A DNA stretch of 64,000 bases from the NCBI GenBank assembly GCA_964613585.1, contig CAZTHL010000007.1, forward strand, positions 14,210 to 78,209, read 5' to 3'. The stretch comes from CAZTHL01 sp964613585. Its GTDB lineage: Bacteria; Pseudomonadota; Alphaproteobacteria; DSM-16000; Inquilinaceae. The notes beneath the pieces were generated by a model that was not told the origin of the DNA, did no database searches, and was given only the letters and a program-made list of their open reading frames with translations. Shown piece by piece: positions 27,373 through 37,013 of this stretch (the first letter of the stretch is position 1; every line of letters starts with the position of its first letter). The translations under genes and the position numbers were made by a program.

Positions 27373-27393
27373 CCCGTCGACGGGAGCCCGATT

Positions 27394-28611
27394 ATGCGAC
27401 GGCCTGTCGTCACCGGCCTCGGCATTGTGTGCAGCATTGGCAACTCCGCCGCGGAGGTGCTCGAAAGCCTGCGTCACGCCCGATCCGGCATTGTCGCCGC
27501 CGAGGAGTACCGTGAGCTCGGGTTCCGGAGCCAGGTGCACGGATCCCTCAAGATCGATCTGGACCAGGTGATTGACCGAAAGCTGCGACGCTTCATGGGC
27601 GACGGGGCCGCCTTCAATCATCTGGCGATGGAGCAGGCCATTGCCGATGCCGGGCTTGCCCCGGACGCGCTCGCCGATGAGCGCATCGGGCTGGTCATGG
27701 GAACCGGCGGCGCCTCGCCGAAGAACCTGGTCGATGCCGCCGATATCGTCCGCTCAAAGGGGCCCCGGCGGATCGGGCCGTACATGGTGCCGCGCACCAT
27801 GTGCAGCAGCAACTCCGCGGTGCTGTCGACCCATTACCGTATCAAGGGCGTCAACTACACGATCAGTTCGGCCTGCTCGACGAGCGCCCACTGCATCGGC
27901 CACGCGGCCGAGCTGATCCAGCTCGGCAAGCAGGACCTGGTCTTTGCCGGCGGCGGCGACGAGCTGCACTGGACAACATCATGCCTGTTCGATGCCATGG
28001 GGGCGCTGTCAAGCCAGTACAACACCACGCCCGAGCGGGCCTCGCGCGCCTACGATGTCGACCGGGACGGCTTTGTGGTGTCCGGCGGCGGCGGTGTGGT
28101 GGTGATCGAGGAGTTCGAGCACGCCCGCGCGCGAGGCGCGCGGATCTATGCCGAGCTGGTGGGCTACGGGGCCAATTCCGACGGGTACGACATGGTGCAG
28201 CCGTCCGGCGAGGGGGCCGTGCGCTGCATGCGCATGGCGCTCGCGACGGTCGACGGTCCGGTCGACTACATCAACGCTCACGGCACATCCACACCGGTCG
28301 GCGACGTCCGCGAGCTCGAAGCGATCCGTGAGGCCTTTCCGCAGCGCATGCCGATGATCAGCTCGACCAAGTCGCTGACCGGGCATTCCCTGGGCGCTGC
28401 GGGGGTGCACGAGGCGATCTACAGCCTGCTGATGCTCGAAAACGATTTCATCTGCGCATCGGCCAACATCGAGACCCTGGATCCCGCGGCCGAAGGTGTG
28501 CCGATCGCCCGTGAACGGGTCGATCACGCCGGGCTGACCCGGGTCATGTCCAACAGCTTCGGCTTCGGTGGCACAAATGCCACCCTGGTGTTCCAGCGCT
28601 ATGAGCAATGA
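27394..28611 (+). CDS. fabB: FabB 3-oxoacyl-ACP synthase I
   Basis: Condensing enzyme that elongates the FabA product and is essential for unsaturated fatty acids (405 aa). The catalytic triad is C161 (TISSACSTSAHC), H296 (INAHGTSTPVGD) and H331 (KSLTGHSLGAAG), matching E. coli FabB numbering closely. The C-terminal glycine loop SNSFGFGGTNATLVF is intact. It overlaps the fabI start by 11 nt. Confidence 0.97.
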   Translation: MRRPVVTGLGIVCSIGNSAAEVLESLRHARSGIVAAEEYRELGFRSQVHGSLKIDLDQVIDRKLRRFMGDGAAFNHLAMEQAIADAGLAPDALADERIGLVMGTGGASPKNLVDAADIVRSKGPRRIGPYMVPRTMCSSNSAVLSTHYRIKGVNYTISSACSTSAHCIGHAAELIQLGKQDLVFAGGGDELHWTTSCLFDAMGALSSQYNTTPERASRAYDVDRDGFVVSGGGGVVVIEEFEHARARGARIYAELVGYGANSDGYDMVQPSGEGAVRCMRMALATVDGPVDYINAHGTSTPVGDVRELEAIREAFPQRMPMISSTKSLTGHSLGAAGVHEAIYSLLMLENDFICASANIETLDPAAEGVPIARERVDHAGLTRVMSNSFGFGGTNATLVFQRYEQ

Positions 28612-29560
28612 CGACGGCGCGCCCAAGGATCTGGGCGCCGGCACCATGGCCGCCGGCAAGACCGACGCGGGCCTGTCCGCAGCCGACGCGGCGGAGCCGA
28701 TGGACGGGGGCGGAGGCGAGCCGCGGCAGGCTCCGAAGGTGCCGGTGGGACGCTTCATGGCCGGCCGTCGCGGCCTGATCATGGGTGTGGCCAATCACAA
28801 CTCGATCGCCTGGGGCGTGGCCAAGGCCCTGGCCGATCATGGCGCCGAGCTTGCCTTCACCTACCAGACGGAAGCGTTCCGCCGGCGCGTGGTGCCGCTT
28901 GCGGAGTCGGTCGGCGGCCGCATTGTCCTGCCCTGCGATGTGGAGGACGAGCCGAGCCTGGACGCGGTGTTCGAACGGCTGGCCCGTGACTGGGGTGGCG
29001 TCGACTTCCTGGTGCACGCCATCGCCTACTCCGACAAGGACGAACTCAAGGGCCGCTATCTCGACACCAGCCTCGAGAACTTCCTGCGCACGATGCGCAT
29101 CTCTTGCTATTCACTTACGGCGCTGACCCGGCGCGCGCTGCCACTGATGCGCGCCGGTGGCAGCATCGTCACCTTGAGCTATCTCGGCGCCGAGCGGGTC
29201 ATGCCCAATTACAATGTCATGGGCGTGGCCAAGGCGGCGCTCGAGGCGAGCGTCCGTTATCTCGCGGCGGACCTCGGACCCGACGGCATCCGGGTCAACG
29301 CCATCTCGGCCGGGCCAATGCGCACGCTTGCCGGCAGCGCCGTGGCCGACGCGCGCTATGTGTACAAGTTCAACCAGCTGCACGCGCCGCTGCGCCGCAA
29401 CGTGCTGCTCGAGGAGGTCGGCGGCGCCGGCCTCTACCTGCTGAGCCCCTTGTCTGGCGCGGTGACCGGCGAGGTGCACCATGTCGACAGCGGCTTCCAC
29501 GTCATCGGCATGCCCGGCGCGCCCAAGACGCCGACGCCGGACGAGGTTCGCGGAAGCTAG
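28601..29560 (+). CDS. fabI: FabI enoyl-ACP reductase with N-terminal extension
   Basis: NADH-dependent reductase closing each elongation cycle, target of triclosan-type inhibitors. The core starts around residue 53 with GRRGLIMGVANHNSIAWGVA. It has the Tyr-x6-Lys catalytic pair in NYNVMGVAK and the AGPMRTLAG loop. If translation begins at 28601 within fabB, a hydrophilic, Gly/Ala-rich extension of about 50 residues precedes the core, which is unusual; ATG 28757 is an alternative start with GGGA upstream. The TAG stop is the first bases of a family A repeat. Confidence 0.93.
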   Translation: MSNDDGAPKDLGAGTMAAGKTDAGLSAADAAEPMDGGGGEPRQAPKVPVGRFMAGRRGLIMGVANHNSIAWGVAKALADHGAELAFTYQTEAFRRRVVPLAESVGGRIVLPCDVEDEPSLDAVFERLARDWGGVDFLVHAIAYSDKDELKGRYLDTSLENFLRTMRISCYSLTALTRRALPLMRAGGSIVTLSYLGAERVMPNYNVMGVAKAALEASVRYLAADLGPDGIRVNAISAGPMRTLAGSAVADARYVYKFNQLHAPLRRNVLLEEVGGAGLYLLSPLSGAVTGEVHHVDSGFHVIGMPGAPKTPTPDEVRGS

Positions 29561-29596
29561 CGCGTTTCCGCCTGACGCGGAGTTGGCCCCAGCCCC
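29558..29596. repeat. Family A repeat end at the fabI stop
   Basis: TAGCGCGTTTCCGCCTGACG continuing to GCGGAGTTGGCCCC matches the inverse of the right end of the 18154-18279 copy. Its first three bases are the fabI stop codon. Confidence 0.7.
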
Positions 29597-29747
29597 TTGA
29601 GCCGGACACGCTCCAAGATGTCGCCCTCGGTGTGCATATGGATAAGGCGCAGCGTACGCCCACACGCTTCCGCACACCCGTCTCGCTTCGGGGCCGGAAG
29701 CGGCGCCGCAGTTCTCCCGGCCGATGCCACCTTGCTGTCAGGACGCC

Positions 29748-30515
<768 letters not shown>

Positions 30516-30590
30516 TGGGCGGTCCGATCCGGCGCTCGGAGCAGGCGCGCCAAATGATGCCCCCCGAGCCCGGGCGGCGGCAGGGCTGGC

Positions 30591-30641
30591 GGGCGCTCCC
30601 CCAGCCGACCCGAGGAGCCATCCCGTCGGCTCGGCGGCGTC
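30591..30641. repeat. Family B repeat, second-half copy
   Basis: GGGCGCTCCCCCAGCCGACC ... CCGTCGGCTCGGCGGC matches the second half of the 16656-16757 repeat and the inverse of 61124-61196. It abuts the stop codon of the leftward membrane protein gene. Confidence 0.55.
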
Positions 30642-31086
30642 AGGCGTGACCGCGGGCGAAACGACCGGTGAGCGCGAAGCCGTCCCGCATGCTCAAGCCG
30701 AGCAGCGCGAGATTGGTGGCTCCGGCCACAAGCTCCAGCGCCTGCGCTGCGACGAACGCCGTATCGAAAGAGTGGGCCGAGGCTTTGGCCTGAAGGAACA
30801 CCGCGCAGGGCACCAGCACCAGCAGGCCGGTGCCGGCGATCCAAGGCATGCGCCGGCGCTTGCGCGTGATCCTCACGCCACCGGTGCCGCGCGCGAGACA
30901 GATGCCGCTGAGGCCGGTGAAAGCCAGAGCTGCGACCAGAAGCACGAGACCCCACAGGATCGCCGTCTTGACGGCCACGGTCAGGCCCGGCCCGCCGGCC
31001 AGCTCTGCGGCGACGGTCGAGAGCCAGAAGATGAGGATGGTCAGGAAGGCGGTTCCGCCGGCGACCGGGTGCAGCAGTCGCAGCAT
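30640..31086 (-). CDS. Four-helix membrane protein of unknown function
   Basis: A 148-residue inner-membrane protein with four hydrophobic segments (about 10-31, 40-64, 82-99 and 112-132) and short loops, one of them basic (RITRKRRRMPW). AGGAG lies 8 bases upstream of the ATG. It starts 14 bp after the MarR gene stop on the same strand, so it is almost certainly co-transcribed and MarR-controlled. I do not recognise a family. Confidence 0.75.
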   Translation of the reverse strand: MLRLLHPVAGGTAFLTILIFWLSTVAAELAGGPGLTVAVKTAILWGLVLLVAALAFTGLSGICLARGTGGVRITRKRRRMPWIAGTGLLVLVPCAVFLQAKASAHSFDTAFVAAQALELVAGATNLALLGLSMRDGFALTGRFARGHA

Positions 31087-31100
31087 GCTTGAGACTCCTT

Positions 31101-31577
31101 CTAGTCCAGGGGAGACGACGGCGCTTCGGCTTCCAGCCGGGCCCGCAGTGTTTGCATGACCTCAATGGCGGCCGCGAGCGCTCGCGGCTCCACAGCCTCC
31201 GCCAAGCCGGCCGTCCACGGCGCGTGCCGGGCCATCGCCTGGGCGTACCGATCCTCGCCGGCCCGGGTGAGCTGCACCCGCTTGGCGCGCCTGTGGCGGG
31301 GATTGTCGACCAGGGTGACAAGGCCCTCGTCGCGCAGGGCGTCCACCGTGCGCTGCACCGACTGGCGCGCGAGCCCCATCCGGCGAGCGATGTCGGCCAC
31401 GGTCTGCGGCTCGCCGGCCAACGCGACAGCCCCCAGCACCTGCCAACGCGCGCTGGTGAGCCCGAGCGACGCCACCAGCCGGTCGCCGGCTCCGATCAGC
31501 TGTCCGTTCAGACGGAACGTCTCCAGCATTAGCGTGGTAACGCTGTCGGTCCGGGCGTTGTCCGAATGCGGAGTCAT
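31101..31577 (-). CDS. MarR-family transcriptional regulator
   Basis: A 158-residue winged-helix repressor: ARWQVLGAVALAGEPQTVADIA, GLARQSVQRTVDALRDEGLV (recognition helix) and VDNPRHRRAKRVQLT (wing). No ribosome site precedes the ATG at 31577, and a 16-bp palindrome overlaps it. The mRNA may therefore be leaderless, or translation may begin at ATG 31529. The divergent gene is pfpI-like; the downstream gene encodes a membrane protein. Probably autorepressed through the tandem palindromes. Confidence 0.9.
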   Translation of the reverse strand: MTPHSDNARTDSVTTLMLETFRLNGQLIGAGDRLVASLGLTSARWQVLGAVALAGEPQTVADIARRMGLARQSVQRTVDALRDEGLVTLVDNPRHRRAKRVQLTRAGEDRYAQAMARHAPWTAGLAEAVEPRALAAAIEVMQTLRARLEAEAPSSPLD

Positions 31578-31611
31578 GACAGCATTCTGTCATTTTGACA
31601 GCATGCTGTCA
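31577..31611. promoter_or_regulatory. Tandem MarR operator palindromes
   Basis: 31577-31592 is TGACAGCATTCTGTCA (near-perfect palindrome) and 31596-31611 is TGACAGCATGCTGTCA (perfect). Their centres are 19 bp apart, on roughly the same helix face. The first overlaps the marR start codon. Confidence 0.85.
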
Positions 31612-31752
31612 ATACCGGGTGGAACACCGCTCGGGGGACGGCTGTTTCGGGGGTCCATGACACCGGCGTTGGCGCGGCGGAAACGGTCAAGCCTTCCCTG
31701 CGTGCACGGAAGCCGCCGGCCTCGGCCGATGGGCACACACGGAGCTTTCACC

Positions 31753-32310
31753 ATGACCGCATCTCTTGACGGGAAGTCCGTCGCGATTCTGGCCACAAGC
31801 TGGTTCGAGCAGGCCGAGCTGATGGAGCCGAGGAAGGCGCTGGAAGACGCCGGCGCCACTGTTCATGTCATCGCGCCCGAGGGCGGCGCGATTCAGGGCG
31901 CGCACCATGACAAGCCGGGTGACAAGGTGGCCGTCGACCGGCCCCTGGCGGAAGCCGGACCGCAGGAGTATGACGCGCTCGTCCTGCCGGGCGGCGTCTT
32001 CAGCCCCGATCAGCTGCGCATGCAGGAGCCGGCGCTAGCCTTCATCCGGCACTTTGTCGAGGCCGGCAAGCCGGTGGGCGCCATCTGCCATGCCCCCTGG
32101 CTGTTGATCAGCGCCGGGGTCGTGCACGGCAGAACCATGACCTCCTACCCGTCGGTGCGCCTCGACCTCGCCAACGCCGGGGCCCAGGTCGTCGACCGGG
32201 AGGTGGTGGTTGATGGCAATCTTGTCACCAGCCGGGCGCCGGGCGATCTGCCCGCCTTCAACGCCAAGCTGGTCGAGCTGATCGGCCGCACCAAGGCAAG
32301 GCCGGCCTGA
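31753..32310 (+). CDS. DJ-1/PfpI-family class I amidotransferase-like protein
   Basis: A 185-residue protein with the PfpI fold: VAILATSWFEQAELMEP at the start, the acidic E in the ELMEP region, and the nucleophile elbow GAICHAPWLL with its cysteine followed by histidine. Members act as proteases, deglycases or chaperones under stress. GGAG precedes ATG 31753; the frame is open upstream. It is divergent from marR with the tandem operators between, so it may share MarR control. Convergent with an FAD oxidase. Confidence 0.9.
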   Translation: MTASLDGKSVAILATSWFEQAELMEPRKALEDAGATVHVIAPEGGAIQGAHHDKPGDKVAVDRPLAEAGPQEYDALVLPGGVFSPDQLRMQEPALAFIRHFVEAGKPVGAICHAPWLLISAGVVHGRTMTSYPSVRLDLANAGAQVVDREVVVDGNLVTSRAPGDLPAFNAKLVELIGRTKARPA

Positions 32311-32324
32311 GCCGGCAGGACGGA

Positions 32325-32344
32325 CCGGGCCAACCGCGGCCCGG
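32325..32344. terminator. Bidirectional terminator hairpin
   Basis: CCGGGCC, six bases, GGCCCGG: a perfect 7-bp GC stem in the 51-bp gap between the convergent PfpI-like and FAD oxidase genes. Confidence 0.6.
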
Positions 32345-32361
32345 CCCTTGTCGCGTTGCCT

Positions 32362-33792
32362 CTATGCAGCCGCGGTCGGCCGGATGTTCTGGTTGAAGCG
32401 GAACATGTTGTCCGGATCGTACCGAGCCTTTACCGCCGCCAGCCGAGCGTGGATGGCATCGCCATAGGCCGCGCGCAGCCGCGCCTCGCCCTCCTCGGCG
32501 GTCATGAAGTTGACGTACAGGCCACCATTGGCAAACGGCCGCAAGGCCTCCCAGAACTGCCGGGTCCAAGCGATGTTGGCGTCATCCTCGGCCCGGTCCT
32601 CCCAGGCGCCCTGCACATTGATGACGAAGCTGGCATCGCGGCGGCCAACGGCCGTCGCCCCGGCGTCCGTGCGACGCGCCACGCCGCCGAGCTGCATGCA
32701 CAGCAGGGCCGAGTGCGGGGATCCGATGCGGCCGGCATGCTCGAGCAAAACCTCGTCCATCTCGGGCGGAAGGCTGTCGTAGTAGTCGGACTTCCAATAA
32801 TAGCGCCGGCCGAACGGCTGGCCGGCGTCCAGAAACTGCTGAAAGGCGCTGAACGGCTTGGGCGCGATGGTGTCGGCGATCGCGCCACCGAGTGCCTTGA
32901 TCGGCGCCATGGCCTCGAGCCCCTCCTCAACCGAACCGACATGGCAGGCCGCGATGCCGGCGACCAACGCGCCGTGCATCTGCTTGGGCACCACTGGCAG
33001 GGGCGGTGCCCGGCGCAGGATCACCAGCGCGCAGAACTCGTCCGACGCCTCGGCGGTGACCCGGCGGAACAGGTCGAGCACCTCGCGTCCGCGGTCGAGC
33101 GGCCACAGAGCCATGCCCGCCGCCACCTGCGGCCCCAGCGGCCGCGTCTCGAACTCGAAGCTGGTCACCACGCCGAAATTGCCGCCGCCGCCGCGAAGCG
33201 CCCAGAACAGTTCCGGCTCGGCATCGGCGCTGGCGTGCCGAAGCCGGCCGTCGGCCGTGACCACGTCGGCCGAGACCAGCCGGTCGGCCGTGTAGCCGTG
33301 GGCGCGGGTGGCCCAGCCGAAGCCGCCGCCCAGGGTCAGACCGGCGACGCCGGTGGCCGAGATGATCCCGCCCGGGACCGCGAGCCCAAACAACTGCGTC
33401 TCCCGATCGACGTCCCTCCAGGTGGCTCCGGGCTGCGCTCGGGCCCGCCCGGCGCGCGGATCGACATGGACGCCGCGCAGATGGGACAAATCGAGCATCA
33501 GCCCGGTGTCGCCAAGGGCGTGGCCGGCGATGTTGTGACCGCCGCCACGGATCGCCACCGGCATGGCGTGGTCACGGGCGAAGTGAACGGCCTCCACGAT
33601 GTCGGCGGTGTCGGCGCAGCGCGCGACGAGCGCCGGGCGGCGGTCAATCATGGCGTTCCAGATCCGGCAGCTGGCGTCGAAGGCCATGTCGCCAGGCCGA
33701 AACACCGGTCCCCGCAAGCACGAGGCCAAAGCCTCGGCGGCGTGGCAACCGACCGGCCGGGCGGAGTCGGCGCGACGGAAAGAAAGGGTCAT
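32362..33792 (-). CDS. FAD-linked (BBE-type) oxidoreductase
   Basis: A 476-residue flavoprotein of the berberine-bridge-enzyme/6-hydroxynicotine-oxidase type. The PCMH FAD-binding domain shows PVAIRGGGHNIAGHALGD, with the histidine that usually binds FAD covalently, then GGIISATGVAGLTLGGGFGW and LRGGGGNFGVVTSFEF. The C-terminal BBE segment is YDPDNMFRFNQNIRP. The second cysteine of bicovalent enzymes is replaced (SATG region), so single His-FAD linkage is expected. GGGAGG precedes ATG 33792. Divergent from an HxlR regulator, its probable controller. Confidence 0.9.
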   Translation of the reverse strand: MTLSFRRADSARPVGCHAAEALASCLRGPVFRPGDMAFDASCRIWNAMIDRRPALVARCADTADIVEAVHFARDHAMPVAIRGGGHNIAGHALGDTGLMLDLSHLRGVHVDPRAGRARAQPGATWRDVDRETQLFGLAVPGGIISATGVAGLTLGGGFGWATRAHGYTADRLVSADVVTADGRLRHASADAEPELFWALRGGGGNFGVVTSFEFETRPLGPQVAAGMALWPLDRGREVLDLFRRVTAEASDEFCALVILRRAPPLPVVPKQMHGALVAGIAACHVGSVEEGLEAMAPIKALGGAIADTIAPKPFSAFQQFLDAGQPFGRRYYWKSDYYDSLPPEMDEVLLEHAGRIGSPHSALLCMQLGGVARRTDAGATAVGRRDASFVINVQGAWEDRAEDDANIAWTRQFWEALRPFANGGLYVNFMTAEEGEARLRAAYGDAIHARLAAVKARYDPDNMFRFNQNIRPTAAA

Positions 33793-33817
33793 CGTTTCCT
33801 CCCTGGCAAAGCCTGCC

Positions 33818-33871
33818 GAGCGCGTTTCCGGGTCGGGTGGCATCGCCGGCCCGCATCACGCGGAAACGCTC
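33818..33871. repeat. Family A repeat, short copy
   Basis: GAGCGCGTTTCCGGGTCGGG ... GGCATCGCCGGCCC joined directly to GCATCACGCGGAAACGCTC: both ends of the family with the middle deleted (54 bp), in the gap between divergent oxidase and HxlR genes. Confidence 0.75.
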
Positions 33872-33959
33872 TGGTGCCCAGCGTCGGACGATCAGGACGG
33901 CCAATCAACTTCAGCAAATGAACTTGCGACCCCTGCTTCGTTGGCGCATTGTCGCCTGC

Positions 33960-34664
33960 ATGAAGGGGTATGGACAGTTTTGCCCCATCGCGAAGGCTTC
34001 GGAGATCCTGGCCGAACGCTGGACGCCGCTCGTCCTCCGCGAGCTCATTTGCGGCAGCACCCGCTTCAACGATCTACGCCGCGGCGTGCCACTCATGTCC
34101 TCGGCGCTGCTTTCTCAAAGATTGAGGAGCCTGGAGCAGCAGGGCGTGATCGAGCGGCAGCCGCTGCCGTCCGGCCGGGGCGCCGGCTATCACCTGACCG
34201 AGGCCGGGCGTGAGCTCGAGCCGCTCGTCATGATGATGGGCGAATGGGGGGCGCGCTGGGCACGCAGCCGCCTTGGCGAGGAGGATCTCGACCCGGCGCT
34301 TCTGATGTGGGACATGCACCGCGGCGTCCGGCCGGAGAACTTCCCGGCCGGACGCACCGTTGTCGCCTTCGAGTTCACCGACGTGCCGGGGAGCCGTCGC
34401 CGCTGGTGGCTGCTGAGCGAGCACGCCTCTGTCGATCTCTGCGCCACTGATCCCGGCTTCACGCCCGATGTCTTCGTGTTCGCCCGGATCCAGGCCATGA
34501 CCGCTGTCTGGCTCGGCGACCGCTCGCTCGAGGCGGCGGTCGAGACGGAGGATATCGAGGTGGCCGGCCCCTCGGAGCTGCGCCGGCGGCTGCGCGGCTG
34601 GCTGGGCCTGAGCCCCTTCGCCGGAGTGCCGGACCAACGCAGCGGTCGACCTGCCCGCGCCTGA
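33960..34664 (+). CDS. HxlR-family transcriptional regulator with C-terminal domain
   Basis: A 234-residue protein with an N-terminal HxlR winged helix (KGYGQFCPIAKASEILAERW, TPLVLRELICGSTRFNDLRR, PLMSSALLSQRLRSLE). A C-terminal extension of about 120 residues (SRRRWWLLSEHASVDLCA, SLEAAVETEDIEVAGP) resembles an SCP2-like lipid-binding fold. The HxlR cysteine (FCPIA) used by redox-sensing members is present. Starts at 33918 or further upstream are possible; none has a clear ribosome site. Divergent from the FAD oxidase. Confidence 0.88.
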   Translation: MKGYGQFCPIAKASEILAERWTPLVLRELICGSTRFNDLRRGVPLMSSALLSQRLRSLEQQGVIERQPLPSGRGAGYHLTEAGRELEPLVMMMGEWGARWARSRLGEEDLDPALLMWDMHRGVRPENFPAGRTVVAFEFTDVPGSRRRWWLLSEHASVDLCATDPGFTPDVFVFARIQAMTAVWLGDRSLEAAVETEDIEVAGPSELRRRLRGWLGLSPFAGVPDQRSGRPARA

Positions 34665-34670
34665 CGAAAA

Positions 34671-34696
34671 AGGCCGGGCCCCGCCGGACCCGGCCT
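34671..34696. terminator. Bidirectional terminator hairpin
   Basis: AGGCCGGG, ten bases, CCCGGCCT, preceded on the plus strand by GAAAAA. It lies in the 66-bp gap between the convergent HxlR and BCCT genes, so the A-tract gives a U-tract for the leftward transcript. Confidence 0.8.
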
Positions 34697-34730
34697 CCTC
34701 AATGGCGACTGCAACGGCTCCCGCGCGCGG

Positions 34731-36377
34731 CTACTCCGCGACCTTGGCCTCAGCCTTGGCCGGGGTGCCGCGAGGCTCGGACAGCAGGCCGCGCACGAGC
34801 GCGTAGCACGCAAGCAGCAGCACTGCCGCGAACGGCAGGCCGGTCGACACCGCGGCCGCCTGCAAGGCGCCCAGGCCGCCGCCGAGCAACAGCGCGATGG
34901 CCACCAGCCCTTCGAAGGTCGCCCAGAACACCCGCTGCGGCACCGGCGCGTTGACCTTGCCTCCGGCGGTGATGGTGTCGATCACCAGCGAGCCGGAGTC
35001 GGACGAGGTGACGAAGAACACGATCACCAGGACGATGCCAATAAAGGAGGTGATCGCGGCGAGCGGCAGATTGTCGAGCATGGCGAAGAGCTTGAGCTCG
35101 AGCGCCGCGTCGGTGATCGCCCCATAGCCGCCGCCGACCATGTTGATGGCCGCGCCGCCGAAGGCGGTCATCCAGAGCACGGAGACCAGCGACGGGATCA
35201 GCAGCACGCAGAAGATGAACTCGCGCACCGTGCGACCGCGGCTGACCCGGGCAATGAACATCCCGACAAACGGCGACCAGGAGATCCACCACGCCCAGTA
35301 AAACGAGGTCCAGCCTTGGCTGAAGTTGGCGTCGTCACGGCCGAGCGGATTGGACAAGGCCGGCAGATGTTCGGCATAGGCCGCGAGGTTAGCGAAGAAC
35401 CCGGTGATGATGGCAAGGGTCGGTCCAACGATGATGATGAACAGCAGCAGCAAGGCCGCCAGCACCATGTTGATCTCCGACAGCCGCTTGACCCCGGCAT
35501 CCAGGCCGGCGACGACCGAGATCAGGGCGATGGCGGTGATGCCGACGATCAGCAGCACCTTCGAGGCGTCGCTGACGGGCACACCGAACAGATATTCGAG
35601 GCCGGCATTGGCCTGCTCCGCGCCGATGCCGAGCGAGGTGGCGAGGCCGAACAGGGTGGCGAACACTGCGAGCGTGTCGATGACGTGCCCGGTCCAGCCC
35701 CACACCCGCTCGCCGAAGACCGGGTAGAACATGGAGCGGATGCTGAGCGGCAAGCCCTTGTTGTAGCAGAACAACGCCAGTGACAGGGCGACGATGGCAT
35801 AGATCGCCCAGGGATGCAGACCCCAGTGGAAGATCGTGGCCGCCATGCCGAGGCGCTCGGCCTCCGCCGTATCGCCCGCCGCGCCCGCCAGAGGCGCCCA
35901 GCTGTCCGCCGTGCCGGCGTCGGCCGCCAGCGAGGAGGCATAATGCGAGATGGGCTCGGCCACGCCGAAGAACATGAGCCCGATGCCCATCCCGGCGGCG
36001 AACAGCATCGCCAACCAGCCCGCATAGCTGTAGTCGGGCCTGGCCTCGGTGCCGCCCAGACGGACCTTTCCGAGCGGCGAGACCATGATGCCGAGCGCCA
36101 CAAGGACGAAGATGTTGGCGGCGGACAGCAAGAACCAGTCGAAGGTCGACGTCAGGGTTGGCCGCAGCCAGCCGAAGAACGCTTCCGCCTGCGCCGGCAG
36201 GGCGAGGGCGAAGATGACGAAGACGATGATCGTCAGGCTGGAGAAAAGAAAGACGGGATTGTGGACATCGACCCCGACCGGGCCGATCTGCTTTTGCACA
36301 TTGTCTTGACCGACCTCGTACTCGGTGTCGATCAGGTTGGTATGGCCCTCGGGGGCCACGATGGCTTGATCGCTCAA
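34731..36377 (-). CDS. BCCT-family betaine/carnitine/choline transporter
   Basis: A 548-residue sodium- or proton-coupled symporter with twelve predicted helices. Family motifs are GMGIGLMFFGVAEPISHYAS and the Trp-rich FYWAWWISWSPFVGMFIAR with SRGRTVREF after it. Substrates are quaternary amines such as glycine betaine. The start is TTG at 36377: AAGGAGG lies exactly at ribosome distance and no ATG is placed correctly. A universal stress protein gene lies upstream on the same strand (222 bp). The osmoprotection role is inferred from family. Confidence 0.93.
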   Translation of the reverse strand: MSDQAIVAPEGHTNLIDTEYEVGQDNVQKQIGPVGVDVHNPVFLFSSLTIIVFVIFALALPAQAEAFFGWLRPTLTSTFDWFLLSAANIFVLVALGIMVSPLGKVRLGGTEARPDYSYAGWLAMLFAAGMGIGLMFFGVAEPISHYASSLAADAGTADSWAPLAGAAGDTAEAERLGMAATIFHWGLHPWAIYAIVALSLALFCYNKGLPLSIRSMFYPVFGERVWGWTGHVIDTLAVFATLFGLATSLGIGAEQANAGLEYLFGVPVSDASKVLLIVGITAIALISVVAGLDAGVKRLSEINMVLAALLLLFIIIVGPTLAIITGFFANLAAYAEHLPALSNPLGRDDANFSQGWTSFYWAWWISWSPFVGMFIARVSRGRTVREFIFCVLLIPSLVSVLWMTAFGGAAINMVGGGYGAITDAALELKLFAMLDNLPLAAITSFIGIVLVIVFFVTSSDSGSLVIDTITAGGKVNAPVPQRVFWATFEGLVAIALLLGGGLGALQAAAVSTGLPFAAVLLLACYALVRGLLSEPRGTPAKAEAKVAE

Positions 36378-36599
36378 TGATGCCTCCTTATGCGAAGCGG
36401 CTCTTGGCTCGAGCGGCACTCCTTATGCTGGCCGGGCGCCGGGGCAGCGCGCCGGCTGGCGCCGATGGGATGAGCCGGATAACGCCGGTCGCAACAGCGC
36501 ATAGCCCCACGCCGGTGCTTTCCGGGAGCGTCGACGGCGCCCGGAAGACACGGCAAAGCGCGGCCTGCGCGGAGGATCGCGGCGGCGCCGTCCGGCCCG

Positions 36600-37013
36600 C
36601 TAGCGGATCACGAACACGGAGACGTCGGCATGCGAGGCGACTGTCCCGGCGTTTGACGAGAAGATGTGATCCACAAAGCCAGGCACATGGGAAGCCATGA
36701 CCACAAGGTCACAGCCGGTCTCCCTGATGGCCTGCAGAAGTGTCTTGTCGAGGTCGACCGTGGGGTCGTGGCTGGCAAAGGCCATGGCCTCGGTCTCGAT
36801 GCCGCGCCGGCTTGCCTGGTCCGCCGCGAACGCATCCAGCTTTTGAGCGAACTGTTGCGGCGTATGCGCCACCTCGCTCGGTGTCTCGGGCGTCACCCCG
36901 ACGAAGCAGACCGGGATGGCGTAATGCTTGGCCAGATCCGCCGCGGTGTCGAGAGCCTTGCCCAGGCGCTCCACATGGGCGAGATCGACAGGCACCATGA
37001 TCTTTCCGTACAT
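36600..37013 (-). CDS. Universal stress protein (UspA family)
   Basis: A 137-residue UspA fold starting KIMVPVDLAHVERLGKALD. The nucleotide-binding glycine motif (G-x2-G-x9-G-S/T) is degenerate (MASHVPGFVDHIFSSNAGTV), so ATP binding may be lost. AAGGAG precedes ATG 37013. It is located upstream of a BCCT transporter; UspA proteins regulate some osmolyte transporters (e.g. TeaD with TeaABC), so a similar role is possible. Confidence 0.9.
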   Translation of the reverse strand: MYGKIMVPVDLAHVERLGKALDTAADLAKHYAIPVCFVGVTPETPSEVAHTPQQFAQKLDAFAADQASRRGIETEAMAFASHDPTVDLDKTLLQAIRETGCDLVVMASHVPGFVDHIFSSNAGTVASHADVSVFVIR

